This document shows positions 1 to 8,425 of a stretch of DNA of 64,000 bases, piece after piece (position 1 is the stretch's first letter; each line of letters opens with the position of its first letter). The stretch comes from Burkholderia cenocepacia. Lineage in GTDB: Bacteria > Pseudomonadota > Gammaproteobacteria > Burkholderiales > Burkholderiaceae. The stretch covers positions 1,302,001-1,366,000 of the forward strand of contig NZ_CP060039.1 in NCBI RefSeq assembly GCF_014211915.1, read 5' to 3'. Made by a program: the position numbers and the translations under genes. The notes below the pieces were generated by a model. That model was not told the DNA's origin, did not search any database, and saw only the letters and a list, made by a program, of their open reading frames with translations.

Positions 1-1375
1 CCTGGAGCGCCTGTTCGCGCATCGTAAGGACGTCGCGATCGGCAGTCATTCTCTCGACCGCTTCAGAGAGCATCTTTACTTCGGTCGCATGGGCAGCAAC
101 AATCTGCTCATGTTGCGCATTATGTTCCTTGCGGGCGTGCTGGATAGCCTGCCGGAGTTCGTCTGCGGCGTTTTGCCTGAACGTCGATTGATCGGCGACA
201 AGATCCCGGATGGTTTGCTGAAGTTCAATTAGCGTTTGACCGAGGATGCGCTCGCGCTCGGCGAATCGCGTTTCGCGGTCGGCCGCAGCTTCAGCTTGCC
301 TCTGCAGATTCGCTTTCGCGTGCGCTTCAATGGCATCACGTTCAAGGCGAAGTCGCTCAAGCGAAGTATGTGCATCGTTCAGTGCACGATTGAATTCCTG
401 TTCACGTGCCGCGAAGACGGCTGCCTGGCTCTCTTTGGTTTGTGACAAGTCTTCCAGTTCGGCGCGAATATGCCGCTCGGCCGTCTTGAGTTCTCCGAGT
501 GATGCATTGGCTGCGTCGAGTGCTTGCGATAGCGCCCCTTCACGTTCTGCGGCGCGAATGCCTTGATCTGCGATCTCTCTCGCAGCGCTTGCAAGTTCGG
601 AGGCTCTTCGAGCTTCGGTGTCCTTGAGCCGCGCGATTGTTTGCTGGTGCTCCATCGCACGCCGATGTCCGCTTGCTCGGCAAAACGGCGTGTCTTCCGC
701 AAGATTGAACGAGTCGAACACGTTAGGAGGTGCACGAAACGCCTGCCGCAATTCGGGATGTGCTGCACTGACGTAGTAGCGGTTGAGTCCATCGAAGTAA
801 ACGGGCTCATAGCCCCGCTGGAGCATTAAGGGTTCCCAACTGCCGTGGGCTTCGTCGGTCGTTAGTGGGAGCGTGCTTTCAAGCAGCACAATCCAGGGGC
901 GGGCCGGATGATTTGTCCACCCTTCGAGAACCTGGCGTTCGAACCCTTCAACGTCGATCTTCATCCAGTGAATATCGCGTTGGCCAATTTGGTCGAAAAG
1001 ATCGGACAACGTGAGGCATGGGACGTCGATCTGCTCGACCGTGAAGCCCTGGCTGCGATGACGCTCTGCGATTGCCGTGTCTGCAGTGGACAGACCGGTT
1101 TCCGGAATTTCATAAAGCGTCAGTACGCCGGCCTTGGCGGCGAGTGCAGCCTGCAGGATCGTTTCGTCGCGGCGCTCTCGTCGTAGTAGCGTTGCGTATG
1201 CGACGGTAGGCTCGATGTGGACGCCTCTCCATCCGTGCTCATAGAACGCGTTGCTTACCGAATCGATGGTCGGATGCTGAGCACCGACATCGATATAAAA
1301 GCCGTTCTCGACGAAGCCCAGCGCTCGCCAGAGCATGACGTCCTCGAAATTCTGGGCGTATGACGTAATGCTCAT
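1..1375 (-). CDS. FkbM family methyltransferase with long C-terminal coiled coil (partial)
   Basis: Begins at ATG 1375 (MSITSYAQNFEDVMLWRAL) and reads leftward without a stop to the window edge, so at least 458 residues are present and the C-terminus is missing. The first ~230 residues match the FkbM SAM-dependent methyltransferase fold: a FYIDVGAQHP loop, a VHIEP acidic strand end and a later WMKIDVEGFE segment. From about residue 270 the protein becomes an Ala/Glu/Arg/Gln-rich heptad region with almost no Gly or Pro, a coiled coil of at least 190 residues. It lies last in the leftward capsule arm, behind a GT4 gene. Such fusions often continue into glycosyltransferase domains, which cannot be seen here. 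Probable role is O-methylation or glycan-length control of the capsule; the substrate is unknown. Confidence 0.85.
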   Translation of the reverse strand, partial: MSITSYAQNFEDVMLWRALGFVENGFYIDVGAQHPTIDSVSNAFYEHGWRGVHIEPTVAYATLLRRERRDETILQAALAAKAGVLTLYEIPETGLSTADTAIAERHRSQGFTVEQIDVPCLTLSDLFDQIGQRDIHWMKIDVEGFERQVLEGWTNHPARPWIVLLESTLPLTTDEAHGSWEPLMLQRGYEPVYFDGLNRYYVSAAHPELRQAFRAPPNVFDSFNLAEDTPFCRASGHRRAMEHQQTIARLKDTEARRASELASAAREIADQGIRAAEREGALSQALDAANASLGELKTAERHIRAELEDLSQTKESQAAVFAAREQEFNRALNDAHTSLERLRLERDAIEAHAKANLQRQAEAAADRETRFAERERILGQTLIELQQTIRDLVADQSTFRQNAADELRQAIQHARKEHNAQHEQIVAAHATEVKMLSEAVERMTADRDVLTMREQALQ

Positions 1376-1635
1376 GCTGCAACTGCCGCTGTAGTGAGGC
1401 AAACATTCTTCATCGTGATGCGAAATCAGTATCAGTTTCTGAGTCAGCCTAGAAGGCGCGTGGTGGATAACTCTGTCGCAAGCCGCTATCCTATTATGTT
1501 TCTTAATTCCTGGCGATTGCTCTGGTATCGACGGCCGGCTTGGAATCTGATCCATTGATTTTCATTGGACCGTCATTCATTCCTGGCGCGAATGATTTTG
1601 CCGTGGCGATCTGGCGAGCAGTTTGCCGATCCGAC

Positions 1636-2916
1636 CTACTTCGCGACTATATTCTTCAGAAGGTTGGCGCTTTCTTGCCAGGTCAGAGGTGTCGCAGGGG
1701 CAGGTAATGCTCCGGTTTGCATTCTTTCGAACCAGTGCGTGAGCACGTTCGCGAGTTCGAGACGATTTTTCGCCGAGAAGTAGGTGGCGCGTTCGCCGGC
1801 GACCTCACGGAATACCGGTAAGTCGCGAGCGAGGATCGGCATTTGGTTGCGCGCCGCCTCGATCAGTGGGAGCCCAAACCCCTCGCCTTCAGAGGCCATG
1901 ATCAGTCCATCGAGTGTGCGATACAAGCTCGCCAGCTGTGCGTCGTCGAGGTTCGGCAACCATAAGAGCCGCTTGCCGGCTTCAGGATGGGTACGTAAGC
2001 GCTCAGCAAGCGCATCGACATGCCAACCCTGTTGCCCGACGACCACTAATCCAAAGCTGCAATCTTGGGCCCAGAGCATCTCATATGCATCCAGCACGGC
2101 CCCGTACCCTTTGCGAGGCTCTACTGTGCCGACCATGAGTGCCCAGCGATCGGGCGGACGGCTGCAAGCGATACTAATTGGCACGGAGGAGCCGACGGAG
2201 TGCTCTTCGGGGGCAAGATCGGCGCCGAGATGGAACCAGCGGATCGTGGGACCCGCGTCGGCTAACGCCAGTTTGTCTGTCAGCCAGCGCTCGAGATCGC
2301 TGGCGACGGCTTGCGAAATGCACACGAGCATGTCTGCATGTATGGCAATCGTCGTGAGCCAATGCCGAAACGACTTGCGTCCCTTCGGTGTGAACCAGTC
2401 TGGATGAAGGGCGGGTAGAAGGTCGTATACGATGAACGCAAACTGGACGCCGCGAGCTTGCCAGTCGAGATACTGACTGCGTCGACGTGGGGCGATTCTG
2501 CTGCAGAGGTCGAGGCCCAGGAACATGTCGCCTTCATCAACCGTTACTTCTGCCTCTGCCGCATGAGGAAGCTCGATGCCGAATCGCGCGGCGCATTCGA
2601 TTGCATATCGATAGACGTCCTTACGGGTTGCCTTGACCGGGACGACTTCGAGGTCGGACGGTGGCGAGATAGCAAGTTCCCGTAGTAGCGACCGGACGAC
2701 GCGCTGTATGCCAGTCCCCGCGTCGTGGTTCGCGAGAATCGATACATCGACCAGCAGGCGACGCCGCTTCACCGTTTCGGAGTGCGTCGGTCTAACTGCA
2801 GCGACGGCGCGACGTGCCGCCAATGTCCAGCGAGGTATGCCGAAGATCGCGACGGCCTGCCAGACTGATGCGCTGAACGTATGGTACCTGGCGTGAGCGG
2901 GGCCGCGATCTACCAT
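1636..2916 (-). CDS. GT4-family glycosyltransferase of the capsule locus
   Basis: 426 residues from ATG 2916, six bases after the wzt stop, so probably cotranscribed with it. The C-terminal half has the GT-B nucleotide-sugar site of group 1 transferases: MVGTVEPRKGYGAVLDAY (the phosphate-binding region after the domain linker) and the E-x7-E type motif in SEGEGFGLPLIEAARN, followed by PVFREVAGERATYF. A basic stretch of about 50 residues precedes the first Rossmann strand (RRRLLVDVSILANHD). No signal peptide is seen, so it should act in the cytoplasm or on the inner face of the membrane, adding a hexose, heptose or mannose unit to the capsule repeat. The sugar cannot be read from sequence. WcbB of B. 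pseudomallei is a possible counterpart, but I do not assign the name. Confidence 0.85.
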   Translation of the reverse strand: MVDRGPAHARYHTFSASVWQAVAIFGIPRWTLAARRAVAAVRPTHSETVKRRRLLVDVSILANHDAGTGIQRVVRSLLRELAISPPSDLEVVPVKATRKDVYRYAIECAARFGIELPHAAEAEVTVDEGDMFLGLDLCSRIAPRRRSQYLDWQARGVQFAFIVYDLLPALHPDWFTPKGRKSFRHWLTTIAIHADMLVCISQAVASDLERWLTDKLALADAGPTIRWFHLGADLAPEEHSVGSSVPISIACSRPPDRWALMVGTVEPRKGYGAVLDAYEMLWAQDCSFGLVVVGQQGWHVDALAERLRTHPEAGKRLLWLPNLDDAQLASLYRTLDGLIMASEGEGFGLPLIEAARNQMPILARDLPVFREVAGERATYFSAKNRLELANVLTHWFERMQTGALPAPATPLTWQESANLLKNIVAK

Positions 2917-2922
2917 CGAGGT

Positions 2923-3576
2923 TCAGTTTGCACTGTTCTGGTAGAACGCATACGCATCGTCGATCTGGTCGAACGAGTGCAACTTGCCCTGTGCCAGCAC
3001 GGCAGCCCGGTCACAGTGTTCCCGGATGTACCCGGCATCGTGGCTGACGATAATGAGTGCTCGATCGCGGCGGCGTTCGAACAACTCATGATGGCATTTC
3101 GCATGGAAGCGGCTGTCACCTACGGCGATGATCTCGTCGATCAGAAAGCATTCGAATTCGATTGCCATCGAGATGGCGAATGCAAGCCTGGCCCGCATCC
3201 CCGCGGAGTAGCTTTTGACAGGTTCACGCAGGTAGTAGCCGAGTTCCGAGAATTCCTGCACGAACGGTTCGGCGGCTTTTGCGTCGGCACCATATACGCG
3301 GCAAATGAAGCGCAGATTGTCCATGCCGGTCAGGCTGCCCTGGAACGCACCGCCGAAAGCGAGTGGCCACGAAACGCTCATGTTGCGGCGGATCTTTCCT
3401 TCGGTGGGTAGTTCCGCACCACTGATCAGGCGGATCATTGTGGATTTACCCGCACCATTCCTGCCGAGGATGCCAATCTTTTCTCCGGCATGGACGCGCA
3501 GATTAATCTTGTCAAGCACGCGACGTCTGCCTTGCCGGGTGTGGTAGTCCTTGCAGATGTCTTTGAGATCAATCAT
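2923..3576 (-). CDS. wzt: Capsular polysaccharide ABC transporter ATPase (KpsT/Wzt type)
   Basis: 217 residues, the usual length for KpsT/BexA/CtrD ATPases that lack a carbohydrate-binding C-terminal domain. Visible motifs are Walker [13 protein letters not shown], an unusual signature [13 protein letters not shown] in place of LSGGQ, Walker B ECFLIDEI and the H-loop IIVSHD. Its ATG (3576) overlaps the wzm stop by four bases, giving translational coupling. Together with Wzm it would pump the lipid-linked polysaccharide across the inner membrane to the KpsE/KpsD-like conduit. The ATPase reads intact, but its permease partner is split by an insertion sequence, so export through this pair is probably lost, and polar effects of the upstream insertion on this gene are likely. 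Confidence 0.92.
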   Translation of the reverse strand: MIDLKDICKDYHTRQGRRRVLDKINLRVHAGEKIGILGRNGAGKSTMIRLISGAELPTEGKIRRNMSVSWPLAFGGAFQGSLTGMDNLRFICRVYGADAKAAEPFVQEFSELGYYLREPVKSYSAGMRARLAFAISMAIEFECFLIDEIIAVGDSRFHAKCHHELFERRRDRALIIVSHDAGYIREHCDRAAVLAQGKLHSFDQIDDAYAFYQNSAN

Positions 3577-4051
3577 TCCGGCTCCACGCGTGTACCGGCA
3601 TCTCGAACGAGAAGCAGTCCGACCAGAAGCAGGCTCATATCAAACCAGACCATATAGCTGATGTCGTAGTGGGGTTTGACAAGTGAACCGAAATAGCCGC
3701 CACGAAGCATTTCGGTTCCGTGCACGGTGGGCAAAAGCAGGACGATCTTTTGGAACTGGGACGGCAGCCAATCGACCATGAATACGGCTCCAGACAACGG
3801 GAACAGCAAGTACGCGATTGTGTGCCAGACTCGTTCGATGGTCTCGCTTCGTTCGCTGAGCGCTCCGACGACCAACCCGAGACCCGCACCGAACAGTGCG
3901 AGATGGATCCAGCCACCGAGCACGAGCAAGATATCTTGCGGGGGTTGCATTAGACCGATAATGATGAAGAGTGTCGTGAGAAAGACAAACGACATCGTCG
4001 CTCCGGCGATTTCAAGAAGGATGCGCGCAAAAAACAGGTCGATTACCCGGA
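3573..4051 (-). pseudogene. wzm: Capsule ABC permease wzm, C-terminal part (split by IS)
   Basis: Carries the C-terminal ~158 residues of a KpsM/BexB-type ABC-2 permease, from RVIDLFFARILLEIAG to DAGTRVEPE, with several hydrophobic helices ([40 protein letters not shown]). Reading it upstream leads directly into the end of an IS3 element. Joining it to the fragment at 5382-5699 through one copy of the 5-bp duplication restores HRNV-RVIDLFF and one frame of 792 nt (263 residues), normal for this family. The stop overlaps the wzt start. A separate start inside the fragment would make only a membrane stub, so I treat it as the 3' half of a disrupted gene. Confidence 0.92.
4047..4051. repeat. Left target-site duplication CCGGA of the IS
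   Basis: CCGGA here is repeated exactly at 5382-5386. The flanking wzm codons become continuous when one copy and the intervening element are removed, which proves both the target duplication and the element ends. Confidence 0.95.
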
Positions 4052-4109
4052 TGGAGCGGCCCCACGTATCTGAGGACACGAGGACTCTCTTAAAATAAGG
4101 GATAGTCTT

Positions 4110-4511
4110 GTGCCTATCAGTAAGCCTAGTCATTACGTGGAAAGCATCGAAATTCTGACCGAGCCGGAGCGCCGTCGTCGGCGCACGGCGCAAGAAAAAA
4201 TCGCCATCGTGCAGGAAACATTGGAGCCGGGAGCGTCGGTGTCGGCCGTTGCACGTCGGCACGGCGTCAACGCCAACCAAGTGTTCGGCTGGCGCAAGCA
4301 ATACCAGGAAGGCAGTCTGGCGGCGGTGAAGGCAGGCGAAACCGTTGTGCCGGCATCTGAGCTGGCCGCCGCCATCAAGGAAATCAAGGAACTGCAACGG
4401 CTACTTGGGAAGAAGACGCTGGAGGTCGAAATCCTGAAAGAAGCCGTGGAATGGGGCCGTTCAAAAAACCTGATTGCGCGCTCGCCCTTGCTGCCGGGGG
4501 ACGACCGATGA
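4110..4511 (+). CDS. IS2-group transposase OrfA
   Basis: 133 residues starting at GTG 4110. It has a helix-turn-helix that binds the terminal repeats ([20 protein letters not shown] and the following [18 protein letters not shown]) and a C-terminal leucine-zipper-like segment ([24 protein letters not shown] is spread over residues ~90-115). Its stop overlaps the orfB ATG as ATGA at 4508-4511. Near the end the frame contains TCA AAA AAC, where -1 slippage would give the OrfAB fusion transposase. In IS2, OrfA alone represses the element's promoter. Confidence 0.93.
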   Translation: MPISKPSHYVESIEILTEPERRRRRTAQEKIAIVQETLEPGASVSAVARRHGVNANQVFGWRKQYQEGSLAAVKAGETVVPASELAAAIKEIKELQRLLGKKTLEVEILKEAVEWGRSKNLIARSPLLPGDDR

Positions 4512-5344
4512 AGACGGTCTGCGAAGTTCTCGGCGTGGCGCGCTCTGCCGTGGCGGTGAAGCGAGCTCGCTCGTCCGACTGGCGCGATGGTCGCCGTGCC
4601 CGCGTGACCAACGATGCCGGGCTGGTCGAGGAGATTCAGGCCCATGTGGCGCACCTTCCCACCTACGGCTACCGCCGTGTCTGGGCGCTGCTGCGCCGCA
4701 GTCGGGAGCAGAGCGGTGCGCCGTGCATCAACGTCAAGCGCGTGTATCGGGTCATGCGGGAGCATCAGTTGCTGCTGCGCCGCCCTGGCGTGCGGCGAGA
4801 TAAGCGGCGACATGACGGTCGCGTTGCGGTGGACCGCAGCAACACCCGCTGGTGCTCCGATGGCTTCGAGTTTCGGTGCGACGATGGTACGCCGCTGCGC
4901 GTGACGTTTGCGCTGGACTGCTGCGACCGCGAGGCGATTAGCTGGGCAGCAACGACCGGCGGGCATAGCGGTGATGTGGTGCGCGACGTGATGCTGGCCG
5001 CCGTCGAACAGCGCTTCGGCACCACGCAGGCCGCGCAGCCCATTGAATGGCTGACGGACAACGGCTCGGCCTACATCGACCACCGCACGCGCAGCTTCGC
5101 TCGCGAACTGGGTCTTGAGCCGCTGACCACACCGGTCCGTTCGCCGCAGAGCAATGGCATGGCGGAATCGTTCGTGAAGACCATGAAGGACAATTACGTC
5201 GCCTATATGGACAAGTCTGACGCACCAACAGCGCTCTCGCGTCTGGCTATCGCGTTTGAACACTACAATGAGCGCCACCCGCACAAAGCCCTGAAATACC
5301 GCTCGCCTCGCGAGTTCAGGCGTAATGCGGTGTCATCAACCTAA
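4508..5344 (+). CDS. IS2-group transposase OrfB, DDE integrase domain
   Basis: 278 residues from ATG 4508; the same frame is open from 4451, as needed for an OrfAB fusion after slippage at 4463-4469. It holds an HTH_21-like N-terminal part ([14 protein letters not shown]) and an rve integrase core with the three acidic residues in [19 protein letters not shown] and [12 protein letters not shown], the last two about 35 residues apart as in IS3 transposases. It ends [12 protein letters not shown], the typical C-terminal signature. No stop or missing catalytic residue is seen. Confidence 0.95.
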   Translation: MKTVCEVLGVARSAVAVKRARSSDWRDGRRARVTNDAGLVEEIQAHVAHLPTYGYRRVWALLRRSREQSGAPCINVKRVYRVMREHQLLLRRPGVRRDKRRHDGRVAVDRSNTRWCSDGFEFRCDDGTPLRVTFALDCCDREAISWAATTGGHSGDVVRDVMLAAVEQRFGTTQAAQPIEWLTDNGSAYIDHRTRSFARELGLEPLTTPVRSPQSNGMAESFVKTMKDNYVAYMDKSDAPTALSRLAIAFEHYNERHPHKALKYRSPREFRRNAVSST

Positions 5345-5381
5345 CGGTGTCCGCGTGTCCTGAGTTACAGGGGCAACTCCA

Positions 5382-5386
5382 CCGGA
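5382..5386. repeat. Right target-site duplication CCGGA of the IS
   Basis: Exact copy of 4047-4051; it encodes part of the N-V-R codons of wzm on the minus strand. Confidence 0.95.
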
Positions 5387-5699
5387 CGTTGCGATGATAG
5401 AGCAGCGCCTGATTGGGCAGGATCGCAAGCGCGCAGCGATTGGCGCAATTGCGCCAGATCAGCACGGACGAGTATCCGGTAATCGCGAATGACGTGATCG
5501 GCAAGGTGGAGCCGTGCGTGGCCTTCATTGCCGTCCAGAGACCGAGAACGCCCAGCGTGAACATCATCGGCTCGAAGAAAACCCACAGGAAGCCGATATT
5601 GTGTCGTCCGTAGCGAGTAAGAATTTCACGCATCAGCAGCGCGCCTACGACGCGCAACTGAATCTGGAACGATCGGATGAGAGGAGTGTCGTGATGCAC
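5382..5699 (-). pseudogene. wzm: Capsule ABC permease wzm, N-terminal part (split by IS)
   Basis: First ~106 residues of the KpsM/BexB-type permease, starting at ATG 5699 (MHHDTPLIRSFQIQLRVVGA). It includes the conserved family segment REILTRYGRHNIGFLWVFFEP, of which 5' parts define the cytoplasmic interface helix, and ends at ALLYHRNVR where the IS begins. If translated it would run a short way into the IS, adding foreign residues (WSCPCNSGH) before a stop at 5316. It is ten bases downstream of the KpsE-like gene, so it was the second cistron of that operon. Removing the IS restores the complete gene. Confidence 0.93.
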
Positions 5700-5709
5700 G
5701 ATCTGCGGC

Positions 5710-6939
5710 TTAGTCGTGATGCTCGCGCACGCCCGCGAGCAACAGGCTTAACACGCCCCAAGTAATCATCCCGAGTGCAAATATTTCGAAAATCGACTTC
5801 AGGCGCTTGGGTTCGATAGCTACGTCTGGCGTATTCGGCTGCACCAGGCGTTCCAGGTAAAGTTGCTTTTTCTCGGCCTCGGCCTTTGCATTCTCGAGAT
5901 TGGTGAGCGCGGATGCAAGTTGCTTCTCCGCAAATTGAGCATCGAGCTGAAGTCGTGCGTAGCGTGCCGCTTTGTCCGAAAGCGAGTTTTTGCTTCCCAC
6001 CACGCCGCCTGTTGTGCCTTCGATCTGCTTCTGCAGGGCTGCGATGTTCGTACGGAGAACCGGAATCTGCGGATTTTTGGGTGCAATGGCTTCCAGTTGC
6101 AGCAATTGTGCTTGTGCCGCGTACAACTGGCTTTGCAGCCCGGCGACCTGCTGAAGTTGCAGTGCGGATTGTCTTTCGGGATCGAAGACAGCGTAGCTGT
6201 TGCGGTACGCTGCGAGCGAAGCTGCCGTGTCCTTCGATTTGGCCGCTGCGATGTCGACTTGCTGCTGGGCAAAGCTTACAGTATCGTTCGCTGCCCGCTG
6301 GTTCATGCGGTTGATCAGGCGCTCGCTCAGCGCCAGCAAGCTCTCGTTGATCTGGGCGGCATCCTTGGCCGTGTATGCGCGTACCTGGAGCGTCGTGATT
6401 GACGATGCAGGGTCGAATTCAACGCTGACAACGTGCCTTCCATAATATTTCCAGAGGGCTTCAAAGCTGTCGTCGAAAAGCCGGTGGAAGCGACTGACAA
6501 AATCACCGCGATTGCCATACGCGTCAGCGATGTAGTTGCCTTGGTTTAGCTCGACCAACGCATCGCGAGACTGAATGTAGTCGATGACAGGGTAGGTGTC
6601 GTCCTGTGCCTTGGAAAAACCGGTGCCCTGGAGCAGCATGCCGACAAGACTAGTTTGGCTTTGTCGTTGCGGGCTGCGTACCACGAATCGGGACTCCGAT
6701 ACGTATATATCGGACGCAACGAGTCCGTAATAGAGAGTGGCGATGGCGGTGGGCAATACCACGGTGAGCGCGAAGAGCCTATTCATTCCGCGTAGTCGCT
6801 CGAGCAGGCTTTTCTTCACGCGTGCCGACGATGATGTCGTGATGCCAGTTGCGTTTTCCAACTTATTTCCATCCAGACTGATTGTCGTGTGGTAGATCTG
6901 CAGTACGAGGCAGATCGACAGAGGGGCATCGATGAGCAC
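5710..6939 (-). CDS. wcbD: Capsule polysaccharide export inner-membrane protein (KpsE/CtrB/BexC type)
   Basis: 409 residues with the polysaccharide co-polymerase layout: an N-terminal membrane helix (LFALTVVLPTAIATLYYGLV, ~residues 55-75), a periplasmic domain starting VASDIYVSESRFVVRSP, a long coiled coil (residues ~215-370, QQQVDIAAAKSKDTAA and Ala/Gln/Leu-rich repeats) and a C-terminal membrane helix (IFEIFALGMITWGVLSLLLAG). It would bridge the ABC transporter to the outer-membrane export channel. The start is GTG 6939 behind AGGAGG; the two-base spacing is short, so the exact start is uncertain. First gene of the leftward arm, before wzm. The symbol follows the B. pseudomallei KpsE-like gene and is a family-level call. 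Confidence 0.88.
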   Translation of the reverse strand: MLIDAPLSICLVLQIYHTTISLDGNKLENATGITTSSSARVKKSLLERLRGMNRLFALTVVLPTAIATLYYGLVASDIYVSESRFVVRSPQRQSQTSLVGMLLQGTGFSKAQDDTYPVIDYIQSRDALVELNQGNYIADAYGNRGDFVSRFHRLFDDSFEALWKYYGRHVVSVEFDPASSITTLQVRAYTAKDAAQINESLLALSERLINRMNQRAANDTVSFAQQQVDIAAAKSKDTAASLAAYRNSYAVFDPERQSALQLQQVAGLQSQLYAAQAQLLQLEAIAPKNPQIPVLRTNIAALQKQIEGTTGGVVGSKNSLSDKAARYARLQLDAQFAEKQLASALTNLENAKAEAEKKQLYLERLVQPNTPDVAIEPKRLKSIFEIFALGMITWGVLSLLLAGVREHHD

Positions 6940-7219
6940 GACCTCCTGCTGCCGTTATCGAAGCGACGAGCGGCTCGGGCCGCAACTTGCATCGGGGCCC
7001 GAGATTATAACGACTGGGCGCTGACCCCGCCATCTTCGGACATCGTATGTCATCTCTACAACAACGCGGTCAGTGTTTTTGGAATTGGCTATATTTGTCA
7101 CAGTCGCAGTGCTATATTCGGCACTTCCCGGGAACGGCGAGGACGGGATACCAGATCTCGCCGGTATTTAGAACAATTGGGCCGGTGAGGGCCACGCTAC
7201 ATCGCCGGTTGACTTTTCC
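6940..7219. other. Divergent capsule promoter region
   Basis: 280 bp between the leftward wcbD and rightward wcbO starts, clearly lower in GC (for example TTTTTGGAATTGGCTATATT around 7076-7095). An imperfect inverted repeat ATACCAG/CCGGTAT lies at 7149-7168. I see no JUMPstart/ops element and no confidently spaced sigma-70 hexamers. Both capsule arms must be transcribed from here unless a promoter lies inside the genes. Confidence 0.6.
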
Positions 7220-8425
7220 ATGCCTCGCTCATTTCTTGTGCTGCAAGGCACGGCTTCGCTATTTTTTAGTCGGCTCGCGGATGTGTTGGTCGAGCGGGGT
7301 CATGCGACACATCGCGTTAATTTCTGTGGCGGTGATTGGTTCTACGGTCGGACTCGCAACACGCTCAACTATGCCGGGTGGGTTTCTGGGCTTTCCACGT
7401 GGTATTCCGACGTCATTCGCCGGGAAGGCATCACTGATGTCCTGATGTTCGGTGATTGCCGCGAGGTTCATCGGCACATGCACCCTGTCGCCGAGCAATT
7501 CGGTCTGCGCGTGCACGTCTTTGAAGAGGGCTACGTGCGCCCGCACTGGATCACGCTTGAAAGCCACGGCGTGAACGGTCGCTCGCGAATGCCGGTGGAT
7601 CCGAGGGAATACACGAGGCTGCGCGATGTCATCCCAGCGGCGGAACCCGGCGTGCCGACCGGCTACAACCTGTATGAGCGGGTGTTTCATGACATCACGT
7701 ATCGGGTCGCCAATGCGTTGCTAATGTGGCGGTTTCCGCTTTATCGCAGCCATCGGCCAAAGAACGGCGTGTTCGAGTACACGGGGCTCGCGGTTCGGGC
7801 GCTGCTGCAAGGCAAGCATCGCCGCCAGGCCGAAGCCATCGTGCGCGAATTGCTCGACTCCGGCCGGCCGTATTACCTGTTCCCGCTTCAGCTGAACTCC
7901 GATGCGCAGATCGTCGTGCATTCGCCATTCGAAGGGGTACGCGATGCGATTGACTACGTCCTGCGCTCGTTCGCTCGGCACGCGCCGCACGACGCGACCC
8001 TGCTGATCAAGAATCACCCGCTCGACACTGGCATGATCGAATATCACCGCTTCGCGATGTCGATTGCGCGCGAGGCTGGTATCGGAGATCGGGTCCGTTT
8101 CATCAACTCGGGTCACTTGCCGACACTGCTCGAGCATGCGCGCGGCGTGGTCGTGGTGAACAGCACGGTCGGGCTTTCGGCTTTGCACCACGAGCGCCCG
8201 CTAGTGGCGCTCGGGACCGCTATTTATAATATGCCGGGCTTGACTTGGCAGGGGAAACTCGACGATTTCTGGTATGGCGGCGAACTGCCGGACATGTATC
8301 TCTATCACGCCTTCCTGGACTACGTGATGCATCACACGCAAATCAACGGCGATTTCTACACCCGAACCGGCATCGAGATGGCGGTCGCGGGGGCGGTCGA
8401 GCGCCTGGACCGCGCGGATGCCTGA
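7220..8425 (+). CDS. wcbO: Capsule export/Kdo transferase protein, KpsS/LipB type
   Basis: 401 residues of the capsule polysaccharide synthesis family that includes KpsS. It opens with the family start RSFLVLQGTASLFFSRLADVL. Further diagnostic pieces are LMFGDCREVHR, HVFEEGYVRPHWITLE, QLNSDAQIVVHSPF and LLIKNHPLDTGMIEY with the closing VVVVNSTVGLSALHHERPLVALG. In E. coli, KpsS adds the first beta-Kdo to lyso-phosphatidylglycerol, the base of the capsule lipid anchor, in the cytoplasm. No membrane segment is seen. The end overlaps wcbP by eight bases. There is no good ribosome binding site before ATG 7220, but the conserved N-terminus supports this start. Symbol by homology to the B. pseudomallei capsule cluster. 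Confidence 0.85.
   Translation: MPRSFLVLQGTASLFFSRLADVLVERGHATHRVNFCGGDWFYGRTRNTLNYAGWVSGLSTWYSDVIRREGITDVLMFGDCREVHRHMHPVAEQFGLRVHVFEEGYVRPHWITLESHGVNGRSRMPVDPREYTRLRDVIPAAEPGVPTGYNLYERVFHDITYRVANALLMWRFPLYRSHRPKNGVFEYTGLAVRALLQGKHRRQAEAIVRELLDSGRPYYLFPLQLNSDAQIVVHSPFEGVRDAIDYVLRSFARHAPHDATLLIKNHPLDTGMIEYHRFAMSIAREAGIGDRVRFINSGHLPTLLEHARGVVVVNSTVGLSALHHERPLVALGTAIYNMPGLTWQGKLDDFWYGGELPDMYLYHAFLDYVMHHTQINGDFYTRTGIEMAVAGAVERLDRADA

Larger units (their letters stand above)
4052..5381 (+). mobile_element. IS3-family insertion sequence, IS2 group, 1330 bp
   Basis: Bounded by CCGGA direct repeats. Both ends start TGGAG when read inward: the left end reads TGGAGCGGCCCCACG and the right end TGGAGTTGCCCCTG, and both reach CAGGACACG or GAGGACACG about 28 bp in, giving imperfect terminal inverted repeats of about 28 bp. 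It contains orfA and orfB in a -1 relation with an A AAA AAC slippery heptamer at 4463-4469. Length, 5-bp duplication, inverted-repeat start and orfA sequence ([21 protein letters not shown]) all fit the IS2 group. It lies opposite to the transcription of the wzm gene it interrupts. Both reading frames are intact, so it may still be active. I do not name an ISfinder entry. Confidence 0.95.

Noticed and set aside
6940..7219. JUMPstart/ops element at the capsule promoter
   Set aside because: No match to the GGCGGTAG core on either strand.
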